A stretch of 64,000 nt of DNA from Aphanomyces cochlioides (GCA_019828595.1 JAHQRK010000032.1:620001-684000), one strand, 5' to 3'. Positions 28,974 through 40,555 are shown, numbered from the stretch's first letter. Numbers and translations: made by a program. The notes: generated by a model not told the origin, from the letters alone.

Positions 28974-31900
28974 TCACTCTGGCAATGGTAGAGCATACCG
29001 GAGATGCATCGGCTCGTGAGGATGCTGTGGTTCCACTGGATAGATAAAGAGTCGCCACGTCTTGATGTCGAAGACATAGTGGAAACCTCGCATACTTAGA
29101 GAGAGAATTCCGTTGAGCACTGCTGATGCACGGTCAAGGTAGTAGACTCCCATGAACTCCCATTGTTCACGGCGGAATTGGTATTTGGCTGCCGCGTAAA
29201 GAAAGAGCGAGGTGGCTTTTTTACTCGGCTGAACTTGACGGCGAATAGCACGCTCGATGGCGTAACATAAAATGCAGCTCGCAATTGCAAGGAGTATTAG
29301 ACCGACAAAGCGATCGTCATTGCCGATTCGGACGACGCCAGATTTACAAACGATCTGGCTATCCACGGACACGATTGAACACATGCGGCCAATTTCCACC
29401 GAGTGGTTCACAGGTGACAAGAAGCTCCAAGTAGCAGCAGCGGCCCACAGAAGCAGGCTGCTCTTGAGCGAGTAGGACGACGTATATTGTGTCGTGACCA
29501 AGGAGAAGAGATCATTGAGAATATAAGCTAACCATGTTGCTTCTCCAGCTGAAGATATTGTCTTGATCGGGTTCGTAGGTGGAGCATCAAGAAAAGCGAC
29601 GAGCCCAGCGTGTGGTCTGCGGAGCTCCAAACTTGCTGTGGAAAGTAGAGTGATAGCTGTGACCCCTCGAATAAAAACTAGCGGCCGACCAAGCCACACC
29701 AACCCCGCGACACGATTGAAGGAGAAGAGGTTCAGGCCTTGGATATGGCCACGGCTATGAATAATATACTTGACGACGATGACTGCAACACACAAGAGGA
29801 CAAACGTAAAATACTGCACGACGCGGTGGACATAGAGAGCCAAATTAAGGGGCACTTCCATGGCATCGGCAGGACTTACAGTCAATCCATATTTTGTTGA
29901 TAGCAAGGTAATTGCACCAATATCGCCTTGAAATGACACTACTTCCCGCAATCCTTGGACCCATTCAAAGAGCATGACCCAACCAAAGAACTCAAAGTCG
30001 ACATCGTCAAAAAGACCAGGAGTCGAGATTGAAATCATTGAATTGTGCTCTCGGCTGATGTACTGAAAGAGGTGGATATCGATTTCCACTGATTTGATGC
30101 GTTGAGCAGCAGTGAAATAAAGTTCTACGTCGCTTCTTAACATGATATCATGCTCAATTAAAGCATTGCCAACTTTCAAAACGTGACCACATGCTTCCCA
30201 ATGGGTTGCACGTCCGCAAGTCCCTTCAATTGACCGCCCTTCACTAATGTTGTACGCCATGCCTGCAGCGACAAGAGCTTTGATCGCTAATTCTGGTGTC
30301 ACCAGAGTAATTTCGTTGAGGTTAATCCCACAAGATCCTTGCAAGCTAAATGCGACTTGAATTTCGAGCTGGGGACTTGGCTGTTCGGGACACAGAACGT
30401 CTCCTCCCCAAAAGTATACTTTGTCCCAACTTGCAGGTTGTGGAGACACCATTGAAGAGGCATAAAACGGCCAAAAATCTACCTGAGCATCCAACGAATT
30501 GACCAGAGGCAATATAAGTGCCTGCGTGAGGTTCTGGTACAGTTGTATGAGTGATTGCGGCGCCGCCACTCTGTACATATCAATCGAGCCAAATGGTCCG
30601 AGCATTGCTCGCAGAAGTGAAAGACCAGGAGTAAGTGGAGTTGGTAAAGAGTTGTTAGCCATGAGTTGGATTTCTAGCGTCGTATTTTGGAAAGCAAAAT
30701 TACTGGCTTGACGAACAAGACTCTTGCGATACATGGTTGATCCATTTAGAGAAATAGTTGTCAGGTCTCCAGCGAGTCCCCAGTACATTTTGTAGGACGT
30801 TTGCCTGGACAACTGGAGGGTTCCATTTGACTTTTTCAGCGTGAGTGGGTAGGCAACACTCAAAGCATTCACAACATCGACGCATTCAATCACACCAAGA
30901 GATTTGAAGTTTTGCCACTGAGTCGAATAATGAGATATCCCATGCTCTTTCCAAAAAGTCACTTCATCTGCAACTGAGAGTTCTGCAGCTAAAGTTCTAT
31001 CCATCCAAGCAATGCCAGCATTGGACTCACGAAGTGTACCAAATATAGCAGTTTCCCAGGCATCTCCCCAGCAAAGAGCCAATTTGTGATTGTTGCGAAA
31101 GAGACCTTCCAGATAGACAGCACCATTAGTTGCATACTGTCGACGACATCTCTCTTGCCGTGCCAAGCTGTTTGCAAGCTCCCAGGTTTGCTCAAAGTCC
31201 ACAAAGCAGTAGGCAGTGAAAATCCACGGGACGTCACAACTCTTCATCTGTCTTAATGCAGAGATAACATTCGGAAGCGAATTGACCTGATCTTGAATCA
31301 TACTCGCATAAGCTGGTGGAAAATTGACATTAGGATCGGTCGTGTTTTGCATCGTCACCAGTAGAGCTCGCTCCAAGTCATTGAAATGAACGGTGGCTCC
31401 ATTTAACATTGTCGTGAGCTGTGCATTAAACCAATTGGACAGATAAGCCTGTGTGTTGTTGAGGTCGAACGTTGCCCACCAAAAGTCGTTGGTCATTGTC
31501 GACTCAGTCAATCTTAGGAATGTGTAGCTGCTCGCGATGGAGAGACCCATGTAGCCAAAGCCTAGTACGCTCCACACCCTTAAAATTCGCTTTTGAGCGG
31601 GTGAAGCTAAAACACCCTCAAGTTTTCGCTTGGTTCCAAGTGAACAACGCTGAAGTACAAGCCCGGAAGCGCGACTGGACTTTACTGCATCAAACAGTGT
31701 CCATAGTTTGACATCCAACACACATCCAAAAGCTGGAATGATTCCAGACATGACACAAGCCACATTGTCAAGGTTGTATGTTGTACCTCGGACAGTTGTG
31801 AAGAAGGCATCAGCAGCAGCAGGGACAGCGACATGCTGTGTCATCTCGGGTGGGACTCTTGGGTTCTTGAGTCGTCCATTCACAATTCTAATGATTGCAT

Positions 31901-34277
31901 ATGCTACGACTACGCAGCCCAGTTGCACAGCAACTAAGATTCCAGCGCGAGTGATACTCCCGACTGAGATAACACCGCTAGTGCAAACTATGCCTGACAT
32001 TAGAGTCTTGAAAGAGCAGGTTCGAGAGATGGAAGCAGTCATTTGAAAAGGATGGGTCAGTTCAATGTCAGAAGTAATGACAAAGGCTAACAAACTGCTA
32101 AGTGGAGCACAGAGGCTAGACAAATATGTTGTGAAAGGTAAAAAGAGGTCATTCAAGATGTAGACCACCCACGTTGATTCGCCTGCGAGAAGCGCTACCT
32201 CAAAGATGGACCGCCGACTTGAAGTAATAGTAGCAGCACCATTAATTTGAACAAAGTCCACTGAGCTTGTACTCAGGACAAGAATTGCTGTCATGCCACG
32301 CAGGAAGAGGAGTGGACGGCCAAGCCACACACTTCCAACCACACGATTAAAAGAGAGGAGGTTGGATCCGTCAATATCAAACCGAGAGAGAGCTCCGAGC
32401 ACAATGAGGGCAAGGCCAATTGAAAACAAAATCAAACTCACATAAACGACAAGTACACGAATGTACTGGCAAGCCACTTGGGGTAATTCCAGTCGATTTG
32501 CGGGCAAAGGTAGGTATCCATACGGCCGAGATACGATTGTGATCGAGCTTTCATCGCCTTCAAATACGAAGACTTCACGCTGACCATCTACCCACTCCCA
32601 GATAGTCACCCAGCCAAAAAACGACCACGGATCTCCATCTGCAATCATTTCCTGCATCAATAAAATGTCAGTGCCAGCTGAAACGTTGGTAGCCATTTGA
32701 ATAAAACTGAAGTTTAATGCCTTGACGTCACGAGTCACTTGGTCAACGAGGCCTAGCTGAGGTAACTCAGTTTCGTCGTTAAACGCTTGAGTGATAGCTT
32801 CAGAACAGACATCGTAGTCGGTGCTGCAAGCCTTACAGACTTCAGGGATATCGTTGAGTTGCAAATTGGATGCTGCAATTGCAAAAGCGGCACTGTGGCA
32901 AGTTAGATCAATTGTGTGGGGATCCTGCGATCCACAATCATCGTAATATCCAAAAGATTGCTGAACAAAATTTCGGGCCTCTCCAAATGGACACAATAGA
33001 TTTCCACCGTAATATACAAAGTCATCGCTTTTCCAAGATGTTGGCACGGCGTCGACATTGACAGCGACTGCTTCGGCATTCTTTGTCGATGAAATATGGT
33101 GTTGGTCCAAAGAAGAGTAAAACTGTATCAAGGATAATGGAATCTGCACAAAGCGAATATCAATCGACACGTATTGCCCAACATAAGTGCGAATAAGACG
33201 GCTGCCTGGAGAATCTGTCTCGTAATTCAAAATAATATCTTTGTCCCAAGTCAAACCGAGTTGGTCAGGATGCAACGGCGACCCACGTACAAGACTGCAA
33301 TTAAAGACCTGACATGAGAATAAATCATTCCAGATACCGGCATAAGCCCATGCGGTAGTCCACGCAGAGAGACCGCGACGAACATCAGCTATTGATGTGA
33401 TAGTGATGCGTTGATGCACTCCCAGGGCACTCACGAGTTCAATGGCATCATCAAAGCCTTCGTGAGCGAGATTTTGGACCTGACTAGTCCATCCTGTGAG
33501 GCTGTGCAATCGCCACAACGCTAATTCATCCTCCACGGGTATCATCGTGATGGACAGGAGATCATCTAGCCAAGCTTGACCAGTAACAGTCGCATTGATA
33601 TCGTCGAAGATGACTGTTCTCATGGGAAGATAATATTGAGACGACAGCCAGTTCTGCGAGTTTCGCAGCATAGCCTCCAGGTAAACTGCAGCATTCTGCG
33701 AGTCATGGGCTAGACATCGTTCTTGCCGTTTGGCCGTATGTGCGAGCTGCCATCGGCGATCGAAGTCGGCCCAGCAGTATGGTGTGGTGGTGCGAATGTT
33801 CGTCTGAAATGTGTTTCGACGGAGTACTTGGATGGCTGTTTCCAATGGGATTGGCAATAGAAGCAGGCGCCTGGCTGACACCCATCGCATGTCGATAAAC
33901 GTTGTAGGCACGGAGTAATCCTTTTCTCGAGAGAGATCAAGCAGAGAAAACTCCCCGGACTCGCCAGCAATGAGCTTGGCGTTGAAGATATCGCTCAGGA
34001 AGGTTTGTGTTCCTGATGTGTTGAAGTCAGGCCACCAGTGGTCATTTCGTGTGGTGGGGAATAGTACAAAAAGGAATACGACACTGCATGTGACTGTGAA
34101 AATAAGATAAAGGAAGCCACCAAGTGACACAAGCAGGGTAGGTGTAGACGATGGGAGTAATTCCACCGATGGACCCGCTGGAACTGCAGCGACTCGCTGC
34201 ATTTGGTATGTGAAACCGTAGACAGAGCGAAAATAGCATAAAGATACCAGAGATTTGGGGGGGCAATCAACTACCAT
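28974..34277 (-). CDS. Giant polytopic membrane protein with internally duplicated ectodomain (intact copy F)
   Basis: One uninterrupted exon of 1767 residues from ATG 34277; alignment to C, G and H favours the ATG at 34202 (MQRVAAVPAGPSVELL), giving 1742 residues. The plan is the same as copy C. Half 1: leading membrane segment, ectodomain with NDHWWPDFNTSGTQTF, YCWADFDRRWQLAHTAK, QSFGYYDDCGSQDPH and ADGDPWSFFGWV, then a membrane cluster (SFNRVVGSVWLGRPLLF). Half 2: MTNDFWWATFDLNNTQAY, YCFVDFEQTWELAN, SQGSCGIN, DFEFFGWVMLFEW, SFNRVAGLVWLGRPLVF, ending RYALPLPE. No frameshift, so it is probably expressed. Function unknown; a cell-surface receptor, channel-like or adhesion role would be guesswork. 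Confidence 0.9.
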   Translation of the reverse strand: MVVDCPPKSLVSLCYFRSVYGFTYQMQRVAAVPAGPSVELLPSSTPTLLVSLGGFLYLIFTVTCSVVFLFVLFPTTRNDHWWPDFNTSGTQTFLSDIFNAKLIAGESGEFSLLDLSREKDYSVPTTFIDMRWVSARRLLLLPIPLETAIQVLRRNTFQTNIRTTTPYCWADFDRRWQLAHTAKRQERCLAHDSQNAAVYLEAMLRNSQNWLSSQYYLPMRTVIFDDINATVTGQAWLDDLLSITMIPVEDELALWRLHSLTGWTSQVQNLAHEGFDDAIELVSALGVHQRITITSIADVRRGLSAWTTAWAYAGIWNDLFSCQVFNCSLVRGSPLHPDQLGLTWDKDIILNYETDSPGSRLIRTYVGQYVSIDIRFVQIPLSLIQFYSSLDQHHISSTKNAEAVAVNVDAVPTSWKSDDFVYYGGNLLCPFGEARNFVQQSFGYYDDCGSQDPHTIDLTCHSAAFAIAASNLQLNDIPEVCKACSTDYDVCSEAITQAFNDETELPQLGLVDQVTRDVKALNFSFIQMATNVSAGTDILLMQEMIADGDPWSFFGWVTIWEWVDGQREVFVFEGDESSITIVSRPYGYLPLPANRLELPQVACQYIRVLVVYVSLILFSIGLALIVLGALSRFDIDGSNLLSFNRVVGSVWLGRPLLFLRGMTAILVLSTSSVDFVQINGAATITSSRRSIFEVALLAGESTWVVYILNDLFLPFTTYLSSLCAPLSSLLAFVITSDIELTHPFQMTASISRTCSFKTLMSGIVCTSGVISVGSITRAGILVAVQLGCVVVAYAIIRIVNGRLKNPRVPPEMTQHVAVPAAADAFFTTVRGTTYNLDNVACVMSGIIPAFGCVLDVKLWTLFDAVKSSRASGLVLQRCSLGTKRKLEGVLASPAQKRILRVWSVLGFGYMGLSIASSYTFLRLTESTMTNDFWWATFDLNNTQAYLSNWFNAQLTTMLNGATVHFNDLERALLVTMQNTTDPNVNFPPAYASMIQDQVNSLPNVISALRQMKSCDVPWIFTAYCFVDFEQTWELANSLARQERCRRQYATNGAVYLEGLFRNNHKLALCWGDAWETAIFGTLRESNAGIAWMDRTLAAELSVADEVTFWKEHGISHYSTQWQNFKSLGVIECVDVVNALSVAYPLTLKKSNGTLQLSRQTSYKMYWGLAGDLTTISLNGSTMYRKSLVRQASNFAFQNTTLEIQLMANNSLPTPLTPGLSLLRAMLGPFGSIDMYRVAAPQSLIQLYQNLTQALILPLVNSLDAQVDFWPFYASSMVSPQPASWDKVYFWGGDVLCPEQPSPQLEIQVAFSLQGSCGINLNEITLVTPELAIKALVAAGMAYNISEGRSIEGTCGRATHWEACGHVLKVGNALIEHDIMLRSDVELYFTAAQRIKSVEIDIHLFQYISREHNSMISISTPGLFDDVDFEFFGWVMLFEWVQGLREVVSFQGDIGAITLLSTKYGLTVSPADAMEVPLNLALYVHRVVQYFTFVLLCVAVIVVKYIIHSRGHIQGLNLFSFNRVAGLVWLGRPLVFIRGVTAITLLSTASLELRRPHAGLVAFLDAPPTNPIKTISSAGEATWLAYILNDLFSLVTTQYTSSYSLKSSLLLWAAAATWSFLSPVNHSVEIGRMCSIVSVDSQIVCKSGVVRIGNDDRFVGLILLAIASCILCYAIERAIRRQVQPSKKATSLFLYAAAKYQFRREQWEFMGVYYLDRASAVLNGILSLSMRGFHYVFDIKTWRLFIYPVEPQHPHEPMHLRYALPLPE

Positions 34278-34744
34278 GGGAGCTCCTCTATAAATAGCCT
34301 GGCATTAACATCTTGGCTCTGAACAAAAGGCATGGCAGGGAGGGCTTTGGAATTTTCTATAGTTGTCACGCCCAAAAGTAGAATGACCAGGTTTCAACCC
34401 CAACGGACAAAAAAGCGCCGAGTGATACAGGCCAAGTAATCTTGGAGATGATATCTTGGAGTGTAAGATCCAGGTCGAAACATGATATTCTTTTCCATGA
34501 AACATCTCGTTGTGAAATAAGGCCAAGGAGAAGGTGGAGTTGGTTTGAGTTTAGTGTATGTGGTAGCCCCGATGGATATACCAGTTTCGCCCAAATGAGT
34601 TCCAAATACAACAAGGCAAGTTTATTGTTGGTAGAGCTGCCAAATTGATTTTCACGAGTTGATCTGCACGTCGATTTTCCGCGATATTTGAAATCGTCAT
34701 CATTGCTAGTGGTGGCAAATTTTTTCTTGAGTCATCAATTCGTC
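34278..34744. other. Intergenic, no feature seen
   Basis: 467 bases between the start of copy F and the end of copy G, both minus strand. Only short frames; should hold the F promoter. Confidence 0.45.
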
Positions 34745-37029
34745 TCATTCTGGAAGAGGTAAAGCATGCTGGAGATGAATCGGTTCATCTGGATGTGGTG
34801 GCTCCACTGGATAGATGTATAGTCTCCAAGTCTTTATGTCAAACACGTAATGAAAACCTCGGATAGTCAAAGAAAGACTACCGTTGAGGACAGCTGACGC
34901 ACGGTCCAAGTAATAAACCCCCATGAATTCCCACTGGTCTCGGTGAAATTGGTATTTGGCCGCCGCGTAGAGAAAAAGCGAAGTGGATTTGTTACTTCGG
35001 CGATGGCGGTGTAGAGCACGGTCGATGAAGTAACACACAAGACAACTGCAGATCGCAAGGACAAGTGGCATATAGACTGACTATCCACCGAGACGACTGA
35101 ACAAACGCGGTGAATTTCAACTGAGTGACTCACAGGAGACACAAAGCTCCAAGTGGCAGCAACTACCCAAAGAAGAAGGCTGCTCTTGAGTGGTAAGAGG
35201 TTGTATATTGTTTGTGACCAAGTAGAAGAGGTCGTTGATAATGTAAGCAAGCCATGTAGCTTCTCCAGCCGAGAAAATCGTTTTCATTGGGTTTGCAGGA
35301 GGGGTGCCAAGATAAGCGACCAAGCCAGCATGCGGTCGAGAAAGCTCAAGGCTGGCTGTGGATAGAAGACAGATAGCAGTAATACCTCTGACGAAAACCA
35401 GAGGGCGGCCTAGCCACACGAGTCCCGCCACACGGTTAAACGAGAAGAGGTTTCGACCTTGGATGTAGCCGCGACTGTGAATAATGTAGTGAACAACGAT
35501 TACGGCGACACACAGGAGTACAAAAGTAAAATACTGGACGACACGGTGGACGTAGAGAGCCAAGTTTAATGGGACTTCCATTGCATCGGCGGGGGTTGTC
35601 GTCAAGTCATATTGTGTGGACAGCAATGTGATGACCCCAACGTCACCTTGAAATTTTACAACCTCGCGCGAATCCCCTTGACCCAGTCGAATAGCATAAT
35701 CCACGCATAGAACTCAAAATCGTCGTCTTGAAACATTCCAGGTGTTGAAATTGAAACAGAGTCATTGTGTAGACTGATGTACTGAAACATACGAACATCC
35801 ACATCCAAGATTTTGATGATTTGGGCTGCTGTATATGCATGTTGTAACTCATCTCGTGTCTTGAGGTGCTCTATGAGGGCTTTTCCTGCTGTCAAAAAAT
35901 AAAAGCAAAGGTTCCATCGTGGTGCCCGTCGGCACGTTCCTTCGATTGACTTGTTTTGACTAATATTGTAGAGCATACCAGAAGACACAAGAGCCTTGAA
36001 GGTTGATTCAGGTTCTATTATTGTATTTTCATTGAGGTTCATGCCACAAGAGCCTTGTGAACTGAAAAAGATCTGCAGGTCAGCTTGCGGACTTGGTTGC
36101 TCGGCACAAAGAATGTCCCCTCCCCAAAAGACAGCATTATCCCACTGAGATGGTCTTGCTGCCACGGTCGCTGAAGTATAGAGAGGCCAAAAGGCGGTCT
36201 GGGCATTTAATGAGTCTGAGAGAGTAGCCACGAAGGCGTGAGTCAAATTCTCGTAAAGTTGTAGAAGTGAGATAGGTACTGGCACTCTATACATATCAAC
36301 TGAACCAAATGGTCCCAGCATCGCTCGAAGTCGAGTCAATCCAGCTGAAAGTGGCGTCACCAAGCTGCCGTTAGCATATAGTTGAGCTTCTAATGAAGAG
36401 TTTTGAAAGGCAAAATTGCTAACTTGACGGACGAGGCTATAACCACCGATAGCTGACCCATTCGATGAAAGAGCAGAGAGATCACCAGCAAGTCCCCAGT
36501 ACATTTTGTAAGATGTCTGTTTGGAGAGCTGAAAGGTTCCATTTGACTTTTTTAGCGTGAGTGGGTAGGCGACACTGAAAGCATTCGTGATATCCACTGT
36601 TTCAATCACACCAAGCAATTTAAAGTTTTGCACCATTGCGTGGTGTATCGAGAGATTCCTTTACTCTGCCAAAAAAGTACTTCGTCGTCGAGGGTTAGTT
36701 GTGCAGAAAAAGTTCTGTCCATCCAAGACAACCCAGTGATGGATTCACGAAGAGTATCGAAGACGGCATTATCCCATGCATTGCCCCAGCATGCAGACAA
36801 CGTATGGCTATTGCGAACAAGTCCTTCCAAATAAACAGCACCATTGGTTGCATACTGTCGGCGACAACGATCTTGTCGAGCTTGAGTATTTGCGAGCTCC
36901 CACGTTTGTTCGAAGTCCACGAAGCAGTAAGCAAAAGGGGGAATCAAAGTTAAATGCTTTATTTGTTTACCAATGCTTTAATTTTATTAAATGATGGAGA
37001 AAAACACGCTTCAAAAACGTTTAAAGTGC

Positions 37030-37552
37030 TTTAACCTCTATTCCCCACCTACCTTGTCCTATATCTAGGACAGTCGACTTCGTGATGTTAGAGATCGATT
37101 CACTGGACGACGTAGGCTCAACACACTCACATTAGACTGCTGATCAATTGTGCAGTCAAACGTGTAGCGATCAGTGGGTCTTATACACCGTTGTGTCGAC
37201 GTCAAGTGCAGCGGTCCAACCAAAGATTGGACGATAACTAAAAGTGCTGCGATTATCTCAACTACATTTTTGTCCCATTGTTCATCATAGTAATGATACT
37301 CTTCGTGTTAAAGACACTAGTACCAGTCCCTTCGTGTTCGTGGAGTTTCATCAATGTTCCAACCGCATAGCCTCCCATTTCTCCATTTCTTCACAACAAG
37401 TGGGCCAAATTGAATGCGAGAACGAGCGGACGAGACGAATCACGCTGCTGAATTAAACTGTTTCAATCATTTGTTATAAAAGTGTACATCAACTATGTGG
37501 ATGACGTTATAGACTGTCCTATATATAGGACAGATGGGGAATAGAGGTTAAA
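37030..37552. repeat. Nested inverted-repeat structure in the Harbinger left end
   Basis: TTTAACCTCTATTCCCC at 37030-37046 faces its exact reverse complement at 37536-37552. Just inside, 37054-37073 and 37514-37533 carry CTGTCCTATATATAGGACAG (the right copy a perfect 20-bp palindrome, the left with two differences). No long frame inside. Either a 523-bp MITE sits in the Harbinger element, or 36937-37047 and 37535-40298 are ends of two related elements joined by an inserted palindrome-ended segment. Confidence 0.75.
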
Positions 37553-37609
37553 AGTAGTAAAGCATGCCTCGAGATTCTTTAACGATTTAAAAGTGCTTTA
37601 TATACGTGG

Positions 37610-38866
37610 TTGGACACAATTCATACAGCACGTTTGGTCGCCCGAGCAAGCAAGATAGAAAGAAAAATTGTAAGCGAAAGCTTCGCCGAGGCCAACCAAG
37701 CAAAGAGGCCAGTTCGTCGGCGTTTCACCGATTTGGAAAGCATGCTGCTTCTTGAATTCCTTGAGAAACCCAAGAATTTCGACTTGATTGTTGGGAAGGC
37801 AACCAAGGGCAAAGGTGTTGTCGGTGGTCAGGGATTAACAAAGGCTCATGGTGAGCAGTAGAGACTTGTCGTTATCATCATTATTTATATAGGATACAAG
37901 CTGATGGCCACATACATAAACAAGAACCTTCGGGAAGATGTTTTGCGCGACTGGACTGGCGCGAATGCAAAGGGTCGTTTTGGATCGTACATGAGGGCAT
38001 TTAAGGCGGCATTGAAGTGGGAAGGAGGTCGAGACGGAGGACAAAGTGGAGAAGGGTTGACTGAGAAGGACTTTGCCAATGGCATGTGTTTCATGTTATA
38101 TCTATGCTCAATCCATACTAGGCTTGTATAATACGGTTGACAAGCTTGAAAATATGTGTTTCGGCTACGAGAGAATGAAAGCCATGTTCTCTGGTCGTCA
38201 AAACATTCAACCGAGTCACGTTTCTGAAGTTGGCCGGTATGCTAACCTTGGCAATGAGGATACTGAAGAACTCAAAAATAACGACGACGAAAATGATGAC
38301 GGAGGGGTCTCTAGCGACAACGGTGGCGTGAACATGGTACTTCGTATTGAACACGAAAGCGAACAAAACTATTGCAATGACGATAATGACTCTAGTCACG
38401 ACAATGACGAAAATGATCCAAACCAGGCATACTATTCAGTGTAGACAACTTATTCATTGTGCCATAGGATGCATATTGGCGTGCCAATGATGCCGAAGAT
38501 GCTCAAATGTCTGAACCAGCGAGTACTTGGAAGCAGACAGCAAATCCTACCTTAGGAGCTGAAAATTCTCGTGTTTCGACTCGTGAATTGCCTCGTGCTA
38601 CTTCTACCCATGCTTTGAAAAAGAAGAGCATCCCCCAAACGTTTCCAGTAAGCAGAAAGCCCCCAAGCAGCAAGAAGGACTTTGTTACTGCGTATGCTGA
38701 AGGGCAGTCCAAAATGCTGGAGCTTGAACTAAAAAAATTTGAGTTTATGAAATTGGATCAAACAAGACAAGCTCGAGCCAACTTCATAAGTGAGCTACTA
38801 CGTCAAGGGCAGTCACGTGAAAATATTGAATACGCTGTGAAGCTAGCTTATGGCGAATTAGAATAG
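37610..38866 (+). CDS. Myb/SANT-like DNA-binding partner protein of Harbinger element
   Basis: Four proposed exons: 37610-37850, 37893-38087, 38122-38438 and 38468-38866 (introns 42, 34 and 29 nt; total 1152 nt). The first codon in the open frame is TTG; no ATG lies upstream in frame, so the true start is uncertain. RRRFTDLESMLLLEFLE begins a Myb/SANT-like domain, continuing as YINKNLREDVLRDWTG and AFKAALKWE. A middle part is acidic (repeated Asn/Asp/Glu). The C-terminal coiled-coil (MLELELKKFEFMKLDQ) resembles the end of plant and fungal Harbinger partner proteins. In rice and zebrafish elements this protein helps bring transposase into the nucleus and to the ends. Confidence 0.7.
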
Positions 38867-38932
38867 TTATTCTTATGCACAATAAGCTAAAGGATATCTC
38901 AGTCTGTATTAGTTAAACTTTGCTATTCTGAT

Positions 38933-40195
38933 TCAGCTGTGCCAGAATTGCAATACACCACTTTTAACTTGTTCTCTCCATACAGTCAGGTTGACTCTGG
39001 TTGAGTCAGTATTGTCATAGTGCTTCCACGCCTTGTCTTTGTCCAACTCGACATAGTCAGCAGCATTTCTTAAAATTGACACCATGTTGTGAAGTACACA
39101 ACAGGCAACAATCCAGTTGCACACTTGCTCGATGTCTTCTTTTTTTCGGACGCGAAGGGGGACACCACGAAGACTTTGCCATCTTCCTTTCAAAATTCCA
39201 ATTCCGTGCTCACAGACAACGCGAGCAGATGCCAGGTGGGTATTGAAGGCGCAATTGTCTGCTCGTAATGAGTGAGGCAAACGATATGGAACCAGCATAC
39301 TTCGAGACATGGGAAAACCAGAGTCCGCAAATTGATACTCGTCTTTCGAAAAATATTTGCTGGGATGCTTATAGATATCGCAAGACTTCCAAACAGTAGA
39401 ATCGTGCACACTGCCTGGCCAGCCAGCAACAATGTATCGAATCGTTCTTTTGAAGTCAAAAGTTAGGATAACATTGAAAGAATAGGTCTTCTTTCTCGAG
39501 TAGTACACCTCACCATCCAGTGAAGGCTTTTGGAATAGTACAACATGCGTCCCGTCAGTAGCTAAAATGCCTCCATCAAAGCCATATTTTGCATGATTAA
39601 TTGATGCCAGAAATTTGCGCTCACTTGCATCTGGCCACCGAATAGATTCGCATGCCAATTCACACAAAGCTTGTACAACTCGACAGGTATACAGCATAAC
39701 AGTACCATAGCCAACCCCCTTTGTACTTGCAATCATTCCATTGGCAGAACCATTGCCAAAATGGCCGAGTCTTTGCAGGGCACATGCCACCTGAAGCCAA
39801 ACAGGAGCTTGCTTATTGCGACTTTCGTTTTGAAACACAGCTGAAGCTTGGACCATCTCAACCAGATAGGCAAAGGTGTCCTGACATACCCTCACCTCTT
39901 GAACAAACTTGTTGACGGGCAAAAAGGGGAGCAACGATAGCGGTTCCAACGACTTGGCGAGGACGCGGCGTTCCTCCATATATCTCACACATTCCAGGGC
40001 CATTCTGAGCTTCATCGCACGGTCAACCTCCTGTTTGGCTTCAGGTGGCATGACCAAGTGTGTCGTAGCCAATCGAAAAACGAGAGAGTTCAATGCATGA
40101 ATTATCCGTTCCTTCTCCGAAACACGAGGCATCTTGTCAACGACTGCTGATCTCCAAACGTGTTGGCGTACAGCAAACTTAACTTTGATTCCCAT
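38933..40195 (-). CDS. Harbinger DDE transposase (DDE superfamily endonuclease)
   Basis: Single exon, 420 residues. The catalytic triad is visible: Asp in LATDGTHVVLF (near 213), Asp in QFADSGFPMSRS (near 270), and Glu in ARVVCEHGIGILKGRW. Flanking family motifs are AGWPGSVHDSTVWK and WIVACCVLHNMV. An N-terminal helical region probably contains the helix-turn-helix. Oddly, the first codons (MGIKVK) are written by a copy of the terminal repeat: 40179-40193 matches the right end at 40282-40296 base for base. Intact frame and triad suggest an active or recently active enzyme that cuts and rejoins DNA at the element ends. Confidence 0.93.
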   Translation of the reverse strand: MGIKVKFAVRQHVWRSAVVDKMPRVSEKERIIHALNSLVFRLATTHLVMPPEAKQEVDRAMKLRMALECVRYMEERRVLAKSLEPLSLLPFLPVNKFVQEVRVCQDTFAYLVEMVQASAVFQNESRNKQAPVWLQVACALQRLGHFGNGSANGMIASTKGVGYGTVMLYTCRVVQALCELACESIRWPDASERKFLASINHAKYGFDGGILATDGTHVVLFQKPSLDGEVYYSRKKTYSFNVILTFDFKRTIRYIVAGWPGSVHDSTVWKSCDIYKHPSKYFSKDEYQFADSGFPMSRSMLVPYRLPHSLRADNCAFNTHLASARVVCEHGIGILKGRWQSLRGVPLRVRKKEDIEQVCNWIVACCVLHNMVSILRNAADYVELDKDKAWKHYDNTDSTRVNLTVWREQVKSGVLQFWHS

Positions 40196-40555
40196 GACAA
40201 AATACTGCTTTACAGAACGAAAATTTATTTAAAAATCGTGCTTTAAAAACTTAAAAAATGCGCATGAAGTAGACCATTCTTTTAACTTTGATTCCCCCTA
40301 GTGAATATCCACAGCAGATCACAGCTGTTCATACTTCTTAATGACGAGATGACATTTGCGAGAGTATTGATTTGGTCTTGTATCGTATTCGCATATGTTG
40401 GTGCAACATTGACGTTTGGATCTGTTGTGTTTTGCATTTTCACGAGGAGAGCACGCTCTCGGTCATTGAGGTGAGCGGTAACTTGTTCAATATTTGTTGT
40501 GAGTTGGTTATTAACACTGTAAACCAATTACACAAATAAGCTTGGGTATTGTTTA

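Larger units (their letters stand above)
36937..40298. mobile_element. PIF/Harbinger-type DNA transposon inserted in copy G
   Basis: Terminal inverted repeats are identical over 18 bp: GGGGGAATCAAAGTTAAA at 36937-36954 and its reverse complement at 40281-40298. Between them lie a DDE transposase (minus) and a Myb/SANT-like gene (plus), the standard two-gene Harbinger pair. The interrupted gene G reads TAAGCA before and GTGAATAT after, directly continuous in its relatives. The extra bases AAAA and TA at the ends leave no clean 3-bp target duplication. Both genes look intact, so the element may be autonomous. A second inverted-repeat structure is nested at its left end. Confidence 0.9.

Noticed and set aside
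37501..37560. CRISPR-like repeats
   Set aside because: The palindromic repeats occur only twice, inverted and 440 bases apart, in a eukaryotic transposon; not an array.
36931..40303. 3-bp target duplication for the Harbinger element
   Set aside because: The flanks GCA/AAAA and TA/GTG do not match as a duplication; the boundary is left without one.
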